DNA from: Clostridiales bacterium
Lineage (GTDB): Bacteria; Bacillota; Clostridia; Oscillospirales; Oscillospiraceae
Assembly (NCBI GenBank): GCA_021205725.1
Contig: JAJPWY010000038.1
Coordinates: 1-49,254 of the forward strand
DNA length: 49,254 nt
Reading direction: 5' to 3'
A model generated the notes under the pieces. That model worked only from the letters and a program-made list of their open reading frames with translations, was not told where the DNA came from and did not search any database. How positions within the stretch are numbered: the stretch's first letter is position 1; every line of letters starts with the position of its first letter. A program made the translations under genes and the position numbers. Positions 33,906 to 43,492 of the stretch are shown piece after piece.

Positions 33906-34673
33906 TCACTCCAGATTGAGCCGGTGGGTCAGCACCCACTGGGTCACCGCCCAGAACACGGCGCTCCAGACCAGGAAAAAGACGGTATATCCGACAGCTC
34001 CCACCCTTGTATACACGATCATGGCGTCCAGGACGGAGGTGGAGCGGAGGGTGAGGGTCGCTGTCCAGCTCTCCACCACGCTGAGGCCGAACCAGGCCGC
34101 CACCATCCCCACCGTCCGGTGGGCGGGCAGGAGCTGGCCCAGGGAGATGGCGGCATAGACCTGGAGAATGGTCGCCAGCAGCATAGCCAGCAGCGTCACC
34201 CCCGCCTGAACCATTTTCGCCACCATCTCCCCGTCGGAGAACAGCTCCGCCAGGAAGTCGAACACCTCGCTCCAGTCGATGCCGGAGATACCGGCGCTGA
34301 CCAGGAGCAGCAGAAGCCAGGAGAACACCATCACGCACCCGGAGATCACCGTCCAGACCAGAGCGGGAATGCACTTGCCCGCCAAAATCTGCCAGGGATG
34401 GACGGGCAGGGTGTGGAGAAGATAGCCCTCCTCCCGGAAGATGCCGTTGTAAAACCGCTGTATGTTGAGTACGGTGGTGATGAGGACGACGGCGAAGAAG
34501 AACAGCACCGTGACCATGAGCAGCACCTGGACGATGGACACGTTGCCCCCGGCGTCGTCAAAGAGCTGGTCGGAGGCCCCTGTCAGGATGCACAGCAGCA
34601 CCAGCACCCCATAGACCAGGCCGAAGGCCCGGCAGGTGGATTTGAACTCGTATTTGAACAGCTTCATCAGCAT
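33906..34673 (-). CDS. ABC transporter permease, ABC-2-like
   Basis: This 255-residue membrane protein has about six helices: near 18-38, 50-72, 100-128, 155-175, 185-205 and 225-248. The N-terminus, MLMKLFKYEFKSTCRAFG, is the usual cytoplasmic lead-in of ABC-2-type subunits. I start it at 34673, 8 bases after GGGAGG and overlapping the ATPase stop by 7 bases; a second ATG at 34667 is possible. It partners the ATPase encoded just upstream under a GntR regulator. Relatives of this arrangement (Ytr-like) respond to cell-wall-active compounds, but the cargo is unknown. Confidence 0.82.
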   Translation of the reverse strand: MLMKLFKYEFKSTCRAFGLVYGVLVLLCILTGASDQLFDDAGGNVSIVQVLLMVTVLFFFAVVLITTVLNIQRFYNGIFREEGYLLHTLPVHPWQILAGKCIPALVWTVISGCVMVFSWLLLLLVSAGISGIDWSEVFDFLAELFSDGEMVAKMVQAGVTLLAMLLATILQVYAAISLGQLLPAHRTVGMVAAWFGLSVVESWTATLTLRSTSVLDAMIVYTRVGAVGYTVFFLVWSAVFWAVTQWVLTHRLNLE

Positions 34674-35380
34674 TTGAATACCTCCCGGAACAGCTCGTCC
34701 ACGCTGACGCCCCGCTCCTCCCGGATGTGGTCTACCGAGTCGTGGAGGACGACGGCTCCATCCCTGAGAAACAGCACCTCGTCCAGCACCGTCTCCACGT
34801 CGGCGATCAGGTGGGTGGAGATGAGGATGCTCCCCTCCTCGTTGTAGTTGGTGAGAATGGTGGACAGGATAAAATCTCTGGCCGCCGGGTCTACCCCGCC
34901 GATGGGCTCGTCCAGTACGTACAGCTGGGCGTTCCGGCTCATCACCAGCACCAGATGAACCTTCTCCAGCGTCCCCTTGGAGAGGGCGGTCAGCCGGGCC
35001 CCGGCGTCCACTCCCAGCCGGGTCAGCATATTCTCCGCTTTGGCCCGGTCGAAATCGGCGTAAAAATCCTGAAACAGGTTGAGTCCGTCCCGGACTGTCA
35101 TCCATTTGCCCAAAAAGGGTCGCTCCGGCAGGTAGCTCACCACCGCCTTACTCTCCGGCCCCACGGGGTATCCGGCCACGGAGATGCTGCCGCTGTCCGG
35201 AGTCAGCAAGCCGCAGATGAGCTTGATGAGGGTGGTCTTCCCCGCCCCGTTGGGCCCCAGCAGGCCGATGATGCGTCCCCGGGGCAGACTCAGGTTCAGG
35301 CCCCGGAGTACCTCTGTCCTGCCGTAGCGCTTGGTCAGCCCCTCACAGGTCAGGATCGGTTGTTCTGTCATATCGGTCAC
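34667..35380 (-). CDS. ABC transporter ATP-binding protein
   Basis: This 237-residue ATPase has Walker A GPNGAGKTT (near 42-50), a Q-loop-like VSYLPERPFLG, Walker B LYVLDEPIGGVDP and the H-loop LISTHLIADVE. The signature reads ALSKGTLEKV, a degenerate LSGGQ: Lys replaces the second Gly-type position and the following residues differ. This is common in YtrB-type ATPases. It overlaps the GntR gene by 4 bases (ATGA) and the permease gene by 7, forming a regulator-ATPase-permease operon. Confidence 0.9.
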   Translation of the reverse strand: MTDMTEQPILTCEGLTKRYGRTEVLRGLNLSLPRGRIIGLLGPNGAGKTTLIKLICGLLTPDSGSISVAGYPVGPESKAVVSYLPERPFLGKWMTVRDGLNLFQDFYADFDRAKAENMLTRLGVDAGARLTALSKGTLEKVHLVLVMSRNAQLYVLDEPIGGVDPAARDFILSTILTNYNEEGSILISTHLIADVETVLDEVLFLRDGAVVLHDSVDHIREERGVSVDELFREVFKC

Positions 35381-35778
35381 TCCTTCTGATTGTTATCCGT
35401 CTCCCCGTCCGGGGCGGCTTTGGCGTTCCATTCCCGGAGCATGGCCTGTATCTCCTCCGGGGAGAAGCCCAGCCGGGCCAGCTGCTGTCGGCAGACGGTC
35501 ACATAGCTCCGGGCCTGCTTCAGCCGGAGACAGCGGATGAGCTCCTCGCTCTCCGTCACCGTCCGCCCCGCCGTTCGCTGGGTGTAGAGCAGTCCCTGCT
35601 CCTCCAGCAGGCTCAGCGCCCGTTGCATGGTGTTGGGGTTGACGGCGGCCTCCTGGGCCAGCTCCCGGACGGAGGGCACGTGACTTCCCGGGGGATATTC
35701 CCCGGTGAGAATGCGCAGCCGGATGACCTCTGCCGCCTGCAAATAGATGGGGGAGTCGCTCTGAAATCTCCACGGCAT
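35377..35778 (-). CDS. GntR-family (YtrA-like) transcriptional regulator
   Basis: This 133-residue protein starts at the ATG at 35778 behind AAAGGAGG. An N-terminal winged helix follows (SPIYLQAAEVIRLRILTGEYPPGSHVPSVRELAQEAAVNPNTMQRALSLLEEQGLL in separate segments, about residues 9-65). Only a short helical C-terminal part of about 60 residues follows, the YtrA subfamily layout, in which dimerisation rather than a large effector domain is present. It is the first gene of the ABC operon. A perfect 24-bp dyad over the operon's -10 box is its obvious operator, implying autorepression. Confidence 0.88.
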   Translation of the reverse strand: MPWRFQSDSPIYLQAAEVIRLRILTGEYPPGSHVPSVRELAQEAAVNPNTMQRALSLLEEQGLLYTQRTAGRTVTESEELIRCLRLKQARSYVTVCRQQLARLGFSPEEIQAMLREWNAKAAPDGETDNNQKE

Positions 35779-35800
35779 TGCTACCGTCCTCCTTTCTATG

Positions 35801-35824
35801 ATTGTATTAAGATAATAATACAAT
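35801..35824. promoter_or_regulatory. GntR operator
   Basis: ATTGTATTA, 6 bases, TAATACAAT: perfect 9-bp arms. The dyad covers the whole -10 box (35812-35817) of the operon promoter. Confidence 0.75.
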
Positions 35825-35840
35825 TTGGAAATGCTGTCAA
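35812..35840 (-). promoter_or_regulatory. Promoter of the GntR-ABC operon
   Basis: On the minus strand, a perfect TTGACA (35835-35840), a 17-base spacer and TATTAT (35812-35817). The leader is short. Confidence 0.8.
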
Positions 35841-35873
35841 CCGGGGATGACGGCAATTCAGAAGTCTTACAAC

Positions 35874-35920
35874 AAAAACTGCCCCCTCCGAGACAGGGCT
35901 CTGTCCTGCTCGGAGGGGGC
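35874..35920 (-). terminator. Terminator of the hrcA-grpE-dnaK-dnaJ operon
   Basis: A perfect 12-bp stem (35881-35892, 35909-35920) with inner pairing is followed on the minus strand by a five-T run. It lies 33 bases past the dnaJ stop. Confidence 0.88.
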
Positions 35921-35953
35921 GGTTGCGTACCTGATGCAGTTTTCCGGCAGCGG

Positions 35954-37120
35954 TCAGCGCTTCTTTTTCTTGCCGAAGAAGAAGTTTTCCTTCTCCTCCT
36001 CGCTGCTATTGCTTTTGCCGGTCATGGCCTCGTCGAAGGCCCGGAGGGCCTCCTTCTGCTCCCGGTTCAGGTTGGTGGGGATCTGTACCTTGACGGTGAC
36101 GTACTGGTCGCCCCGGCTCTCGCTGTTGACCTTGTAGATGCCCTTTCCTCTCAGGCGGATGGGCCGCTCCGGCTGGAATCCGGCAGGGAGCGTGTAGCGC
36201 ACGTTGCCGTCGATGGTGGGAATCTCCAGCTCCGAGCCCAGGACTGCCTGGGCGTAGGAGACGGTCTGGGTATAGTAGACGTCGTACCCGTCCCGCTCGA
36301 AGTAGGGATGGGGGATCAGCTCCACGCTGACCAGCAGGTCGCCGTTGGGGCCGCCGTTCTGTCCGGCATGTCCCTCGTTGGGAACGGAGAATGCCTGGCC
36401 GTCGTCAATGCCCCGGGGAATCTTGAATTTCCGGGTCAGGTTCCGGCGGATGGCCCCCTTGCCCTTGCACTTGGGGCAGGGGTTCTTGATGATCTTGCCT
36501 GTGCCGCCGCACTGACCGCAGGGCTGAGTGCTGGACATAACGCCGAAGGGCGTCCGCTGCTGCACCTGCACCGTTCCGGTGCCCCGGCAGTTGGGGCAGG
36601 TCTCCGGAGCGGCGCCGTTGGCACAGCCGGAGCCGTGACAGTCAGGACAGCTCTCCACCCGGGAGAAGGAGATGTCCTTCTCACAGCCGAAGGCGGCCTC
36701 CTCAAAGGTCAGGCGCACGCTGGCCCGGAGGTTCTGGCCCTTCCGGGGCGCATTGCGCCGGGAGGAGCTGCTGCCGCCGAAGCCGCCGCCAAAGCCACCG
36801 CCGAAGAAGGAGTTGAAGATGTCGCCCAGATCCACGTCGCCGGTGAAGTCGCCGTAGCCTGCGCCTCCGGCCCCGTAGTTGGGGTCTACCCCCGCAAAGC
36901 CGTACTGGTCGTACCGTGCCTTTTTGTCCTCGTCGGAGAGGATCTCATAGGCCTCGTTGACCTCCTTGAACTTGGCCTCGGCCTCCTTGTCGCCGGGGTT
37001 CATGTCCGGATGGTATTTCCGGGCCAGCTTCCGGTAAGCCCGCTTGATGTCGTCCTGGGAGGCGGAGCGATCCAGGCCCAGAGCCTCATAGTAATCCTGT
37101 TTGTCTGCCATGCTGTTCAC
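35954..37120 (-). CDS. dnaJ: Chaperone protein DnaJ
   Basis: This 388-residue Hsp40 co-chaperone stimulates DnaK ATPase and delivers substrates. The J domain (about 5-70) contains [11 protein letters not shown] with the HPD triad. A Gly/Phe-rich linker follows ([12 protein letters not shown], about 105-125). The four zinc-binding repeats are [24 protein letters not shown] and CPKCKGKG, around 155-220. Client-binding beta domains and a lysine-rich tail close it. It is a full-length type I DnaJ and the last gene of the hrcA operon, 100 bases after dnaK with a hairpin between. Confidence 0.97.
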   Translation of the reverse strand: MNSMADKQDYYEALGLDRSASQDDIKRAYRKLARKYHPDMNPGDKEAEAKFKEVNEAYEILSDEDKKARYDQYGFAGVDPNYGAGGAGYGDFTGDVDLGDIFNSFFGGGFGGGFGGSSSSRRNAPRKGQNLRASVRLTFEEAAFGCEKDISFSRVESCPDCHGSGCANGAAPETCPNCRGTGTVQVQQRTPFGVMSSTQPCGQCGGTGKIIKNPCPKCKGKGAIRRNLTRKFKIPRGIDDGQAFSVPNEGHAGQNGGPNGDLLVSVELIPHPYFERDGYDVYYTQTVSYAQAVLGSELEIPTIDGNVRYTLPAGFQPERPIRLRGKGIYKVNSESRGDQYVTVKVQIPTNLNREQKEALRAFDEAMTGKSNSSEEEKENFFFGKKKKR

Positions 37121-37157
37121 TTCCTAATGGCATGATATATAGAGATAGACCGCCGTT

Positions 37158-37187
37158 CCGGGCGTGACAGGGGTCTGCCACGCCCGG
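37158..37187 (-). other. dnaK-dnaJ intergenic hairpin
   Basis: Arms CCGGGCGTG and CACGCCCGG (9 bp) with a 12-base loop, not followed by T residues. It could be a partial terminator or a processing/stability element that sets the dnaK to dnaJ ratio. Confidence 0.5.
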
Positions 37188-37220
37188 TTCGATCTTTGCA
37201 CTGTAGAGAGAAATTCCGTC

Positions 37221-39143
<1,923 letters not shown>

Positions 39144-39177
39144 CTATCCTCAGCCGCCGGGCGGCGAAGGTGCTTTT

Positions 39178-39750
39178 TCAGTTGGCCACCTGGACCATGG
39201 CGTGACGGATGACCCGGTCGCCCATGATGAAGCCGGTCTGGAACACCTGGGCCACCACGTTCTCGCCCAGATTCTCGTCCTCCGTGTGCATCACGGCGTT
39301 GTGGAAGTTGGGGTCAAAGGGCTTGCCCAGGGCGTCGATCTTGTGGATGTCCAGGGACTCCAGCACCTTGACCAGCTGATTCATGGTCATCTCTACCCCT
39401 TTCAGAAACGCCTGGTCCTCGGTGCCCTGGTTCAGGGCCCGCTCCAGGTTGTCATAGACGGGGAGAAACTTCTCGGCGGCGTCCGCCTTGGCCTTGGAAT
39501 AGGCCTCCGACTTCTCACGCACCGAGCGGCGGCGGAAGTTGTCGTACTCGGCGGCCAGGCGGAGGAGCTGATCCTCTCTGGCGGCCAGGTCTTTTTTCAG
39601 GCTCTCCACCGGGTCGGGGGCGGCGGTCTCCTCCTGCTTGGGGGGTGCCTCCTGCTCCACGGTCTCCTCGGCGGCGGTCTCCTGCTTGACCTCCTCCTGG
39701 GGCTCCTGCTCCGGGGCGGTGGTCTGAGACTCTTTTTCCTTATTGCTCAT
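39178..39750 (-). CDS. grpE: Nucleotide exchange factor GrpE
   Basis: This 190-residue dimeric factor releases ADP from DnaK. The N-terminal 45 residues are disordered and rich in Glu, Gln and Thr. A long coiled-coil helix follows (ESLKKDLAAREDQLLRLAAEYDNFRRRS). Then comes the four-helix and beta-wing head with FLPVYDNLERAL, GVEMTMNQLVKVLES and the signature FDPNFHNAVMHTEDENLGEN..VAQVFQTGFIMGDRVIRHAMVQVAN in pieces. Length is normal for the family. It starts 20 bases after the hrcA stop. Confidence 0.96.
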   Translation of the reverse strand: MSNKEKESQTTAPEQEPQEEVKQETAAEETVEQEAPPKQEETAAPDPVESLKKDLAAREDQLLRLAAEYDNFRRRSVREKSEAYSKAKADAAEKFLPVYDNLERALNQGTEDQAFLKGVEMTMNQLVKVLESLDIHKIDALGKPFDPNFHNAVMHTEDENLGENVVAQVFQTGFIMGDRVIRHAMVQVAN

Positions 39751-39770
39751 TGACTGCGTTCTCCTTCAAA

Positions 39771-40877
39771 CTAGTGATCTTCACCCGCCGGTTCCTTGGG
39801 CGGATTCAGGGCCGGGGCCTCCCGCTTCTGGGGAAGCTGGCTCTGCTGTGAACTGCTGAACATCTTGCTCAGGTTGTCCGCCAGGTAGGACAGCTTGGCG
39901 GTCACCTTGGCATAATCCATTCGGGTGGGGCCGACGACGCCGATGACGCCCTTCATGCCCTCTCCAATGTCGTAGCTGGCCAGAACCACGCTGGTGTCCT
40001 TCAACTCCTCCGCCACGTTCTCCGGGCCGATGAGGATTTTCGTATCCGCATCGCTCTGGAGCATGGGGGCGGACAGCTTGGAAAACGCCGGCTCGTCGGA
40101 CAGATAGGTCATCAGCTTGTGGGCCTTGTCGATGTCCTGGTACTCCGGGCTCTCCAGCAGGTGGCCCACCCCGGAGGTGCGCACGGTGCTGTGTCCCAGC
40201 TCCTCCAGCACATCCATGGCGAAGGACACCACCAGGGAGATCAGCCCGTAGGAGGAGCCTGCGGCCTTTTCCGCTACCCGCATCAGCTCCGGGTTCAGCT
40301 CGGAGAGACTCTTGCCCGTAAAGGTCGTGTTCAACAGGGTGTTGAGCAGCTGGAGCTGTGGCTCGGTGATGTCGGTGGGGAGATGGATGAGCTTGTTCTT
40401 TACCGCATTGTTGCTGGCCATGACCACTGCGATGAAGGAGTTCTTATCCACCATCAGCAGGTCGAACCGGGTGATGGTGATGTCGTCGCCGCTCCCCGCC
40501 AGAGAGAAGGCGGGATAGTTGGTCATCTTGCTGACCAGGCGGCCCGCCTGGTCGATGACCCGATCCAGTTCCCGCATCTTGCCGTCCATGGCTGCGTTGA
40601 TGCGCTCCGTCTCCTGGAGGGAGAGCTTGTGCTGCTCCATCAGCTCATTGACATAGAGCCGATAGCCCTGGGCAGAGGGGATACGCCCGGCGGAGGTGTG
40701 GGGCTGCTCCAGGTAGCCCTCCCGCTCCAGCGCAGCCAGCTCGTTTCGTATGGTGGCGGAGGAGCAGGTGAGCTGGGCCTTTTCCGCAATGGCCTTGGAG
40801 CCGATGGGCTCCGCCGTTTCGATGTAGTTTTCCACTACCACCCGCAAGATCTTCTTGCGCCGTTCCGTCAGTGCCAA
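39771..40877 (-). CDS. hrcA: Heat-inducible transcription repressor HrcA
   Basis: This 368-residue repressor binds CIRCE and needs GroEL for activity. I take a TTG start at 40877, preceded by GAGGTGAGG. The first residues are then LALTERRKKILRVVVENYIETAEPIGSK, the standard N-terminus; the longer open frame upstream crosses the operator and promoter. The winged helix (about 5-75) shows SSATIRNELAALEREGYLEQPHTSAGRIPS. The C-terminal GAF-like region ends GVIGVVGPTRMDYAKVTAKLSYLADNLS. It is the first gene of its own operon and is autoregulated. Confidence 0.95.
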   Translation of the reverse strand: MALTERRKKILRVVVENYIETAEPIGSKAIAEKAQLTCSSATIRNELAALEREGYLEQPHTSAGRIPSAQGYRLYVNELMEQHKLSLQETERINAAMDGKMRELDRVIDQAGRLVSKMTNYPAFSLAGSGDDITITRFDLLMVDKNSFIAVVMASNNAVKNKLIHLPTDITEPQLQLLNTLLNTTFTGKSLSELNPELMRVAEKAAGSSYGLISLVVSFAMDVLEELGHSTVRTSGVGHLLESPEYQDIDKAHKLMTYLSDEPAFSKLSAPMLQSDADTKILIGPENVAEELKDTSVVLASYDIGEGMKGVIGVVGPTRMDYAKVTAKLSYLADNLSKMFSSSQQSQLPQKREAPALNPPKEPAGEDH

Positions 40878-40912
40878 TCGCCTCACCTCATATCTGAATG
40901 TCTGGTTTCGTT

Positions 40913-40939
40913 TTAGCACTCCGTTTCCCTGAGTGCTAA
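40913..40939. promoter_or_regulatory. CIRCE operator (HrcA site), perfect
   Basis: TTAGCACTC, 9 bases, GAGTGCTAA, an exact match to consensus on both arms. It lies just downstream of the -10, over the transcription start. Confidence 0.97.
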
Positions 40940-40943
40940 TGAT

Positions 40944-40972
40944 ACTATAGCACCCGGGGGTCGGATTGTCAA
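40944..40972 (-). promoter_or_regulatory. Promoter of the hrcA operon
   Basis: On the minus strand, a perfect TTGACA (40967-40972), a 17-base spacer and TATAGT (40944-40949). Confidence 0.85.
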
Positions 40973-41052
40973 TAGGAGAAAGTATAAATAGTTTGTGAAC
41001 AAGAAGATGGTTCAAACCCCGGAAAATACAGGGAATGTCCGGCGGTTTCCGC

Positions 41053-41086
41053 AAAAAAGCGGCCCGTCCGATGTATCAGACGGGCC
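41053..41086 (-). terminator. Terminator of folT-folC
   Basis: An 8-bp stem (41061-41068, 41079-41086) is followed on the minus strand by GC and six T residues, 50 bases past the folC stop. Confidence 0.8.
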
Positions 41087-41136
41087 AAAGGACTGCTAAA
41101 ATCAGGCTGAAAACGGGCGCTGCTGTGCCAGGAGCC

Positions 41137-42411
41137 TTAGAACCGTTCCATCGCCGCATGACGGATGGCCCCGGAGAAATAGAGGCTGCCCAGGGCGCAG
41201 ACCCCGGTGTCGGGACGGCACAGATCCAGCGCTGTCTCCACCCCCTGCTCCACGGAATCACAGGCCCGGGCGGGCAGACCGGTGAGACGACGGATTTCCT
41301 CCGCCAGCTCCTCCGCCGGGAGGGAGCGGGGAGAGGGGGGCGTCACCGTGACAAATTCCGCCGCCAGGGGTGCCAGAGGGGCGACCATGGATGCGGCGTC
41401 CTTGTCCGCCATGACCCCCATGAGAAAGACGAACCGCCGCCCGGGATACCGGAGGGCCAGGCTCTCCGCCGTGGCCCGGACGCCCTGGGGGTTGTGGGAG
41501 CCGTCCAAAAGGAAGGGCGGCTCCCGCCGGAGCAGCTCGAACCGGCCCGGCCAGCGCACCGTCTCCAGCCCCTGCCGGATGGCGCTCTCCGGGATGTCCC
41601 ACCCACAGTTCCGTAGCAGCCGGGCCCCGGTGACAGCCAGGGCAGCGTTTCTGGGCTGGTAGGCGGCCAGCAGAGGGAGTCGGAGCTCGTCCAGCCCGTC
41701 GTAGTTCATCCGGGTGCAGTCCGGCTCCCAGGCCAGAACCTCCAGCTTTGTCCAGTCGGGAATGGTCAGGCTTGCCCCCTGCTCCCGGCAAACCCGGTAA
41801 ATGACCTCGTCCGCCTCCGGCGCACCGCCGTAATAGACCACCTGTCCTCCCGGCTTGATGATGCCCGCCTTGGCTGCGGCGATCTCCGGCAGGGTGCCCC
41901 CCAGCTGCCGAGTGTGGTCCAGCCCCAGGGCGGTAATGACCGCCAGGTCGGGACAGTCGATGACGTTGGTGGGGTCTAATGTACCGCCCAGACCCACCTC
42001 CAGCACCACGATGTCGCACCCCTCCTCCGCAAACCAAGCCAGAGCCAGGGCGGTGATCAGGTCGAACTCGTTGGGGGTGTCCTCCATTTTGTCGGCCACA
42101 GGGCGGACTCGCTCCGCCATCCGGCACAGGACCTCGTCCGGGATGGGGACGTCGTCGATCTGAAATCGCTCGTTGAACCGCTCCAGGAAGGGGGAGGTGA
42201 AGCACCCCGTCCGATAGCCCGCCGCCTGCAACACGGAGGACATACAGGCGCAGACGGAGCCCTTGCCGTTGGTGCCCGCCACATGGACGAAGCGGAGCTG
42301 TTTTTGGGGGTTTCCCAGCCTCTCCAGCAGCTCCCGCACCCGGTTCAGTCCGGGGCGCTTTCCCTGCCAGTGGGTGGAGTGGATGTAGGTCAGCGTCTCC
42401 TCATAGGTCAT
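41137..42411 (-). CDS. folC: Folylpolyglutamate synthase / dihydrofolate synthase
   Basis: This 424-residue Mur-ligase-fold enzyme adds glutamates to folates, trapping them in the cell, and often also makes dihydrofolate. The N-terminus, TYEETLTYIHSTHWQGKRPGLNRVRELLERLGNPQ, and the P-loop HVAGTNGKGSVCA (near 43-55) are diagnostic. GCFTSPFLERFNERFQID, the metal-binding LEVGLGGTLDPTNVI, and the C-terminal domain opening (LDGSHNPQGVRA) follow. Length is normal for the family. It overlaps folT by 11 bases and is translated from the THF-controlled transcript: uptake and retention of folate are linked. Confidence 0.95.
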   Translation of the reverse strand: MTYEETLTYIHSTHWQGKRPGLNRVRELLERLGNPQKQLRFVHVAGTNGKGSVCACMSSVLQAAGYRTGCFTSPFLERFNERFQIDDVPIPDEVLCRMAERVRPVADKMEDTPNEFDLITALALAWFAEEGCDIVVLEVGLGGTLDPTNVIDCPDLAVITALGLDHTRQLGGTLPEIAAAKAGIIKPGGQVVYYGGAPEADEVIYRVCREQGASLTIPDWTKLEVLAWEPDCTRMNYDGLDELRLPLLAAYQPRNAALAVTGARLLRNCGWDIPESAIRQGLETVRWPGRFELLRREPPFLLDGSHNPQGVRATAESLALRYPGRRFVFLMGVMADKDAASMVAPLAPLAAEFVTVTPPSPRSLPAEELAEEIRRLTGLPARACDSVEQGVETALDLCRPDTGVCALGSLYFSGAIRHAAMERF

Positions 42412-43015
42412 GATTCATACCTCCCCGGGGCGTCTGTCGCAGGGCGGGGAAGCGGAGGCTGATCCGCAGCACCGTCTCCAGCACAAAGTAAAGCAGCAGG
42501 CTCTCGATGGGCCACAGAAGGGCATTTTTCACCGCCCGGAGGGGAAGCAGCACCAGGAACCCGTCTCCCCCGGTGAGGGAGAGCCAGAAGGTGTTGAGCA
42601 GCATATTGCACAGCAGATTGATGAGCCCCTTGGCAATGAAGCACCGGAGCAGCCGGAACCCCTTCCGCTCTGAGGGGCGGTAGAGCACTACGCCATAGAT
42701 CAGCCCTCCGGCGATGGCCGTCAGGGTGTAGCCGGGAAAATAGGCTCCGCCACCGGTGTTCATCAGGTAGCCCAGCACGTCGGTACACACCCCCGACGCC
42801 ATGCCCACCACCGGGCCGAACAGCATGCCGATGGAGGCGTCGCACAGGTAGCCAAAGGTGATGCGGAGCTGGGGGGTGATCTGGATACGGACATTCAGTA
42901 GGTCTAAGGTGACGCTGATGGCCACGAACAGAGCCGCCAAAGCCAACGCTCTCGGCTCACGCAGCCACCGGGCGGAGGCGGCGAACAGGCCGTCTCCCCT
43001 CTCATGCTCTCTCAT
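42401..43015 (-). CDS. folT: Folate ECF transporter S component
   Basis: This 204-residue membrane protein has six helices after a 22-residue cytoplasmic lead. The start at the ATG at 43015 follows AAAGGAG, and I reject 26 extra residues from 43093. Motifs LAALFVAISVTLDLLNVRIQI, LRITFGYLCDASIGMLFGPVVGMASGVCTDVLGYL and the GGAYFPGYTLTAIAGGLIYG loop match FolT, which binds folate and works with the shared ECF module. The THF riboswitch in its leader and co-transcription with folC strongly support folate as cargo. Confidence 0.92.
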   Translation of the reverse strand: MREHERGDGLFAASARWLREPRALALAALFVAISVTLDLLNVRIQITPQLRITFGYLCDASIGMLFGPVVGMASGVCTDVLGYLMNTGGGAYFPGYTLTAIAGGLIYGVVLYRPSERKGFRLLRCFIAKGLINLLCNMLLNTFWLSLTGGDGFLVLLPLRAVKNALLWPIESLLLYFVLETVLRISLRFPALRQTPRGGMNHDL

Positions 43016-43052
43016 AGGTGACGCTCCTTTGCTTGGCAGGGCCACACAGAGC

Positions 43053-43092
43053 AAAAATGGGATGCCCGCCGCAAAAACGGCGCTGCATCCCA
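43053..43092 (-). terminator. Expression-platform terminator of the THF riboswitch
   Basis: TGGGATGC and GCATCCCA (43058-43065, 43085-43092), with an inner CGCCG-type stem, are followed on the minus strand by five T residues. The 5' arm GGGATGC is also complementary to GCATCCC at the 3' edge of the aptamer, giving the antiterminator. Confidence 0.85.
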
Positions 43093-43109
43093 AAACGTCT
43101 TCCCCGTGC

Positions 43110-43231
43110 GGCAGCGGGATGCGGGCTGAACACTGCTGGTTTTTTCAACCGATTCGTCCGGCGGACAACTCCCCGTTCCGCCGGCACTGGGGCAGCCTGC
43201 GCTGCCTCGACACGTCCAGACCTACTCTGCC
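43110..43231 (-). ncRNA. Tetrahydrofolate (THF) riboswitch aptamer
   Basis: On the minus strand the RNA opens GGCAGAGTAGG, contains GTGCCGGCGGAACGGGG and the matching GTTGTCCGCCGGACGAA, and closes GCATCCCGCTGCC. These are the conserved blocks of the folT-type THF riboswitch, and GGCAG/CTGCC form P1. The long-range elements GGGG..GTTG and CCGGACGAA are as expected. THF bound to the aptamer would hold GCATCCC, free the terminator arm and switch folT-folC off. Confidence 0.9.
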
Positions 43232-43248
43232 TGTCAGATTGTGCTCTT

Positions 43249-43276
43249 ATTATAGCCTATCCGCCGGGAATTACAA
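43249..43276 (-). promoter_or_regulatory. Promoter of folT-folC
   Basis: On the minus strand, TTGTAA (43271-43276), a 16-base spacer and a perfect TATAAT (43249-43254). The aptamer begins about 11 bases after the predicted start. Confidence 0.75.
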
Positions 43277-43295
43277 GAGCAGGTGTGATAGCGGA

Positions 43296-43324
43296 TTGAC
43301 TTTTTTGCCGCTCCGGTTTATACT
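43296..43324 (+). promoter_or_regulatory. Promoter of the counter-transcript RNA
   Basis: TTGACT (43296-43301), a 17-base spacer and TATACT (43319-43324), one of the strongest promoters in the window. It is divergent from the folT promoter. Confidence 0.75.
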
Positions 43325-43330
43325 ATAGAT

Positions 43331-43424
43331 ACAGCAAGGGGCGCTGCCCGGTAACGGTTGGCCCCTAGTTGTTGGTTACAGAAGTAACCGCCAGGTTAGG
43401 ATCCGGGGCGGTTACTTCTTTTTT
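43331..43424 (+). ncRNA. Candidate antitoxin RNA (RatA-like counter-transcript)
   Basis: Between a strong promoter and a perfect 13-bp terminator (43380-43392, 43407-43419, then T run to 43424) lie about 94 bases with no reading frame. It contains a GGGGC..GCCCC hairpin near 43338-43365. It also has a GGTTAC-AGAA-GTAACC hairpin (43374-43389) that competes with the terminator's left arm. Its 3' end overlaps the last codons of the minus-strand peptide gene, the geometry of txpA/ratA-type type I systems. It could alternatively be an attenuated leader for the gene at 43741. Confidence 0.6.
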
Positions 43425-43492
43425 GCCTGAAAGAACAGGCTGACAATGCCGATAATCACAAGGCAGAATTGATAGAACTCTGATGTACTCAT
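43412..43492 (-). CDS. Putative holin-like type I toxin peptide
   Basis: This 26-residue peptide reads MSTSEFYQFCLVIIG then IVSLFFQAKKK: a short polar start, one membrane helix (about residues 9-22) and a lysine-rich end. This is the layout of the Firmicutes 'putative holin-like toxin' family (TxpA/BsrG relatives). The ATG at 43492 follows GGAGAGGGGGG. That ribosome site can pair with an upstream CCCCCTGA, and GGGCAGC upstream can pair with GCTGCCC just before the ATG, so translation is probably held low, as in known type I toxins. The 3' end overlaps the plus-strand RNA. No homology search was possible. Confidence 0.65.
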   Translation of the reverse strand: MSTSEFYQFCLVIIGIVSLFFQAKKK

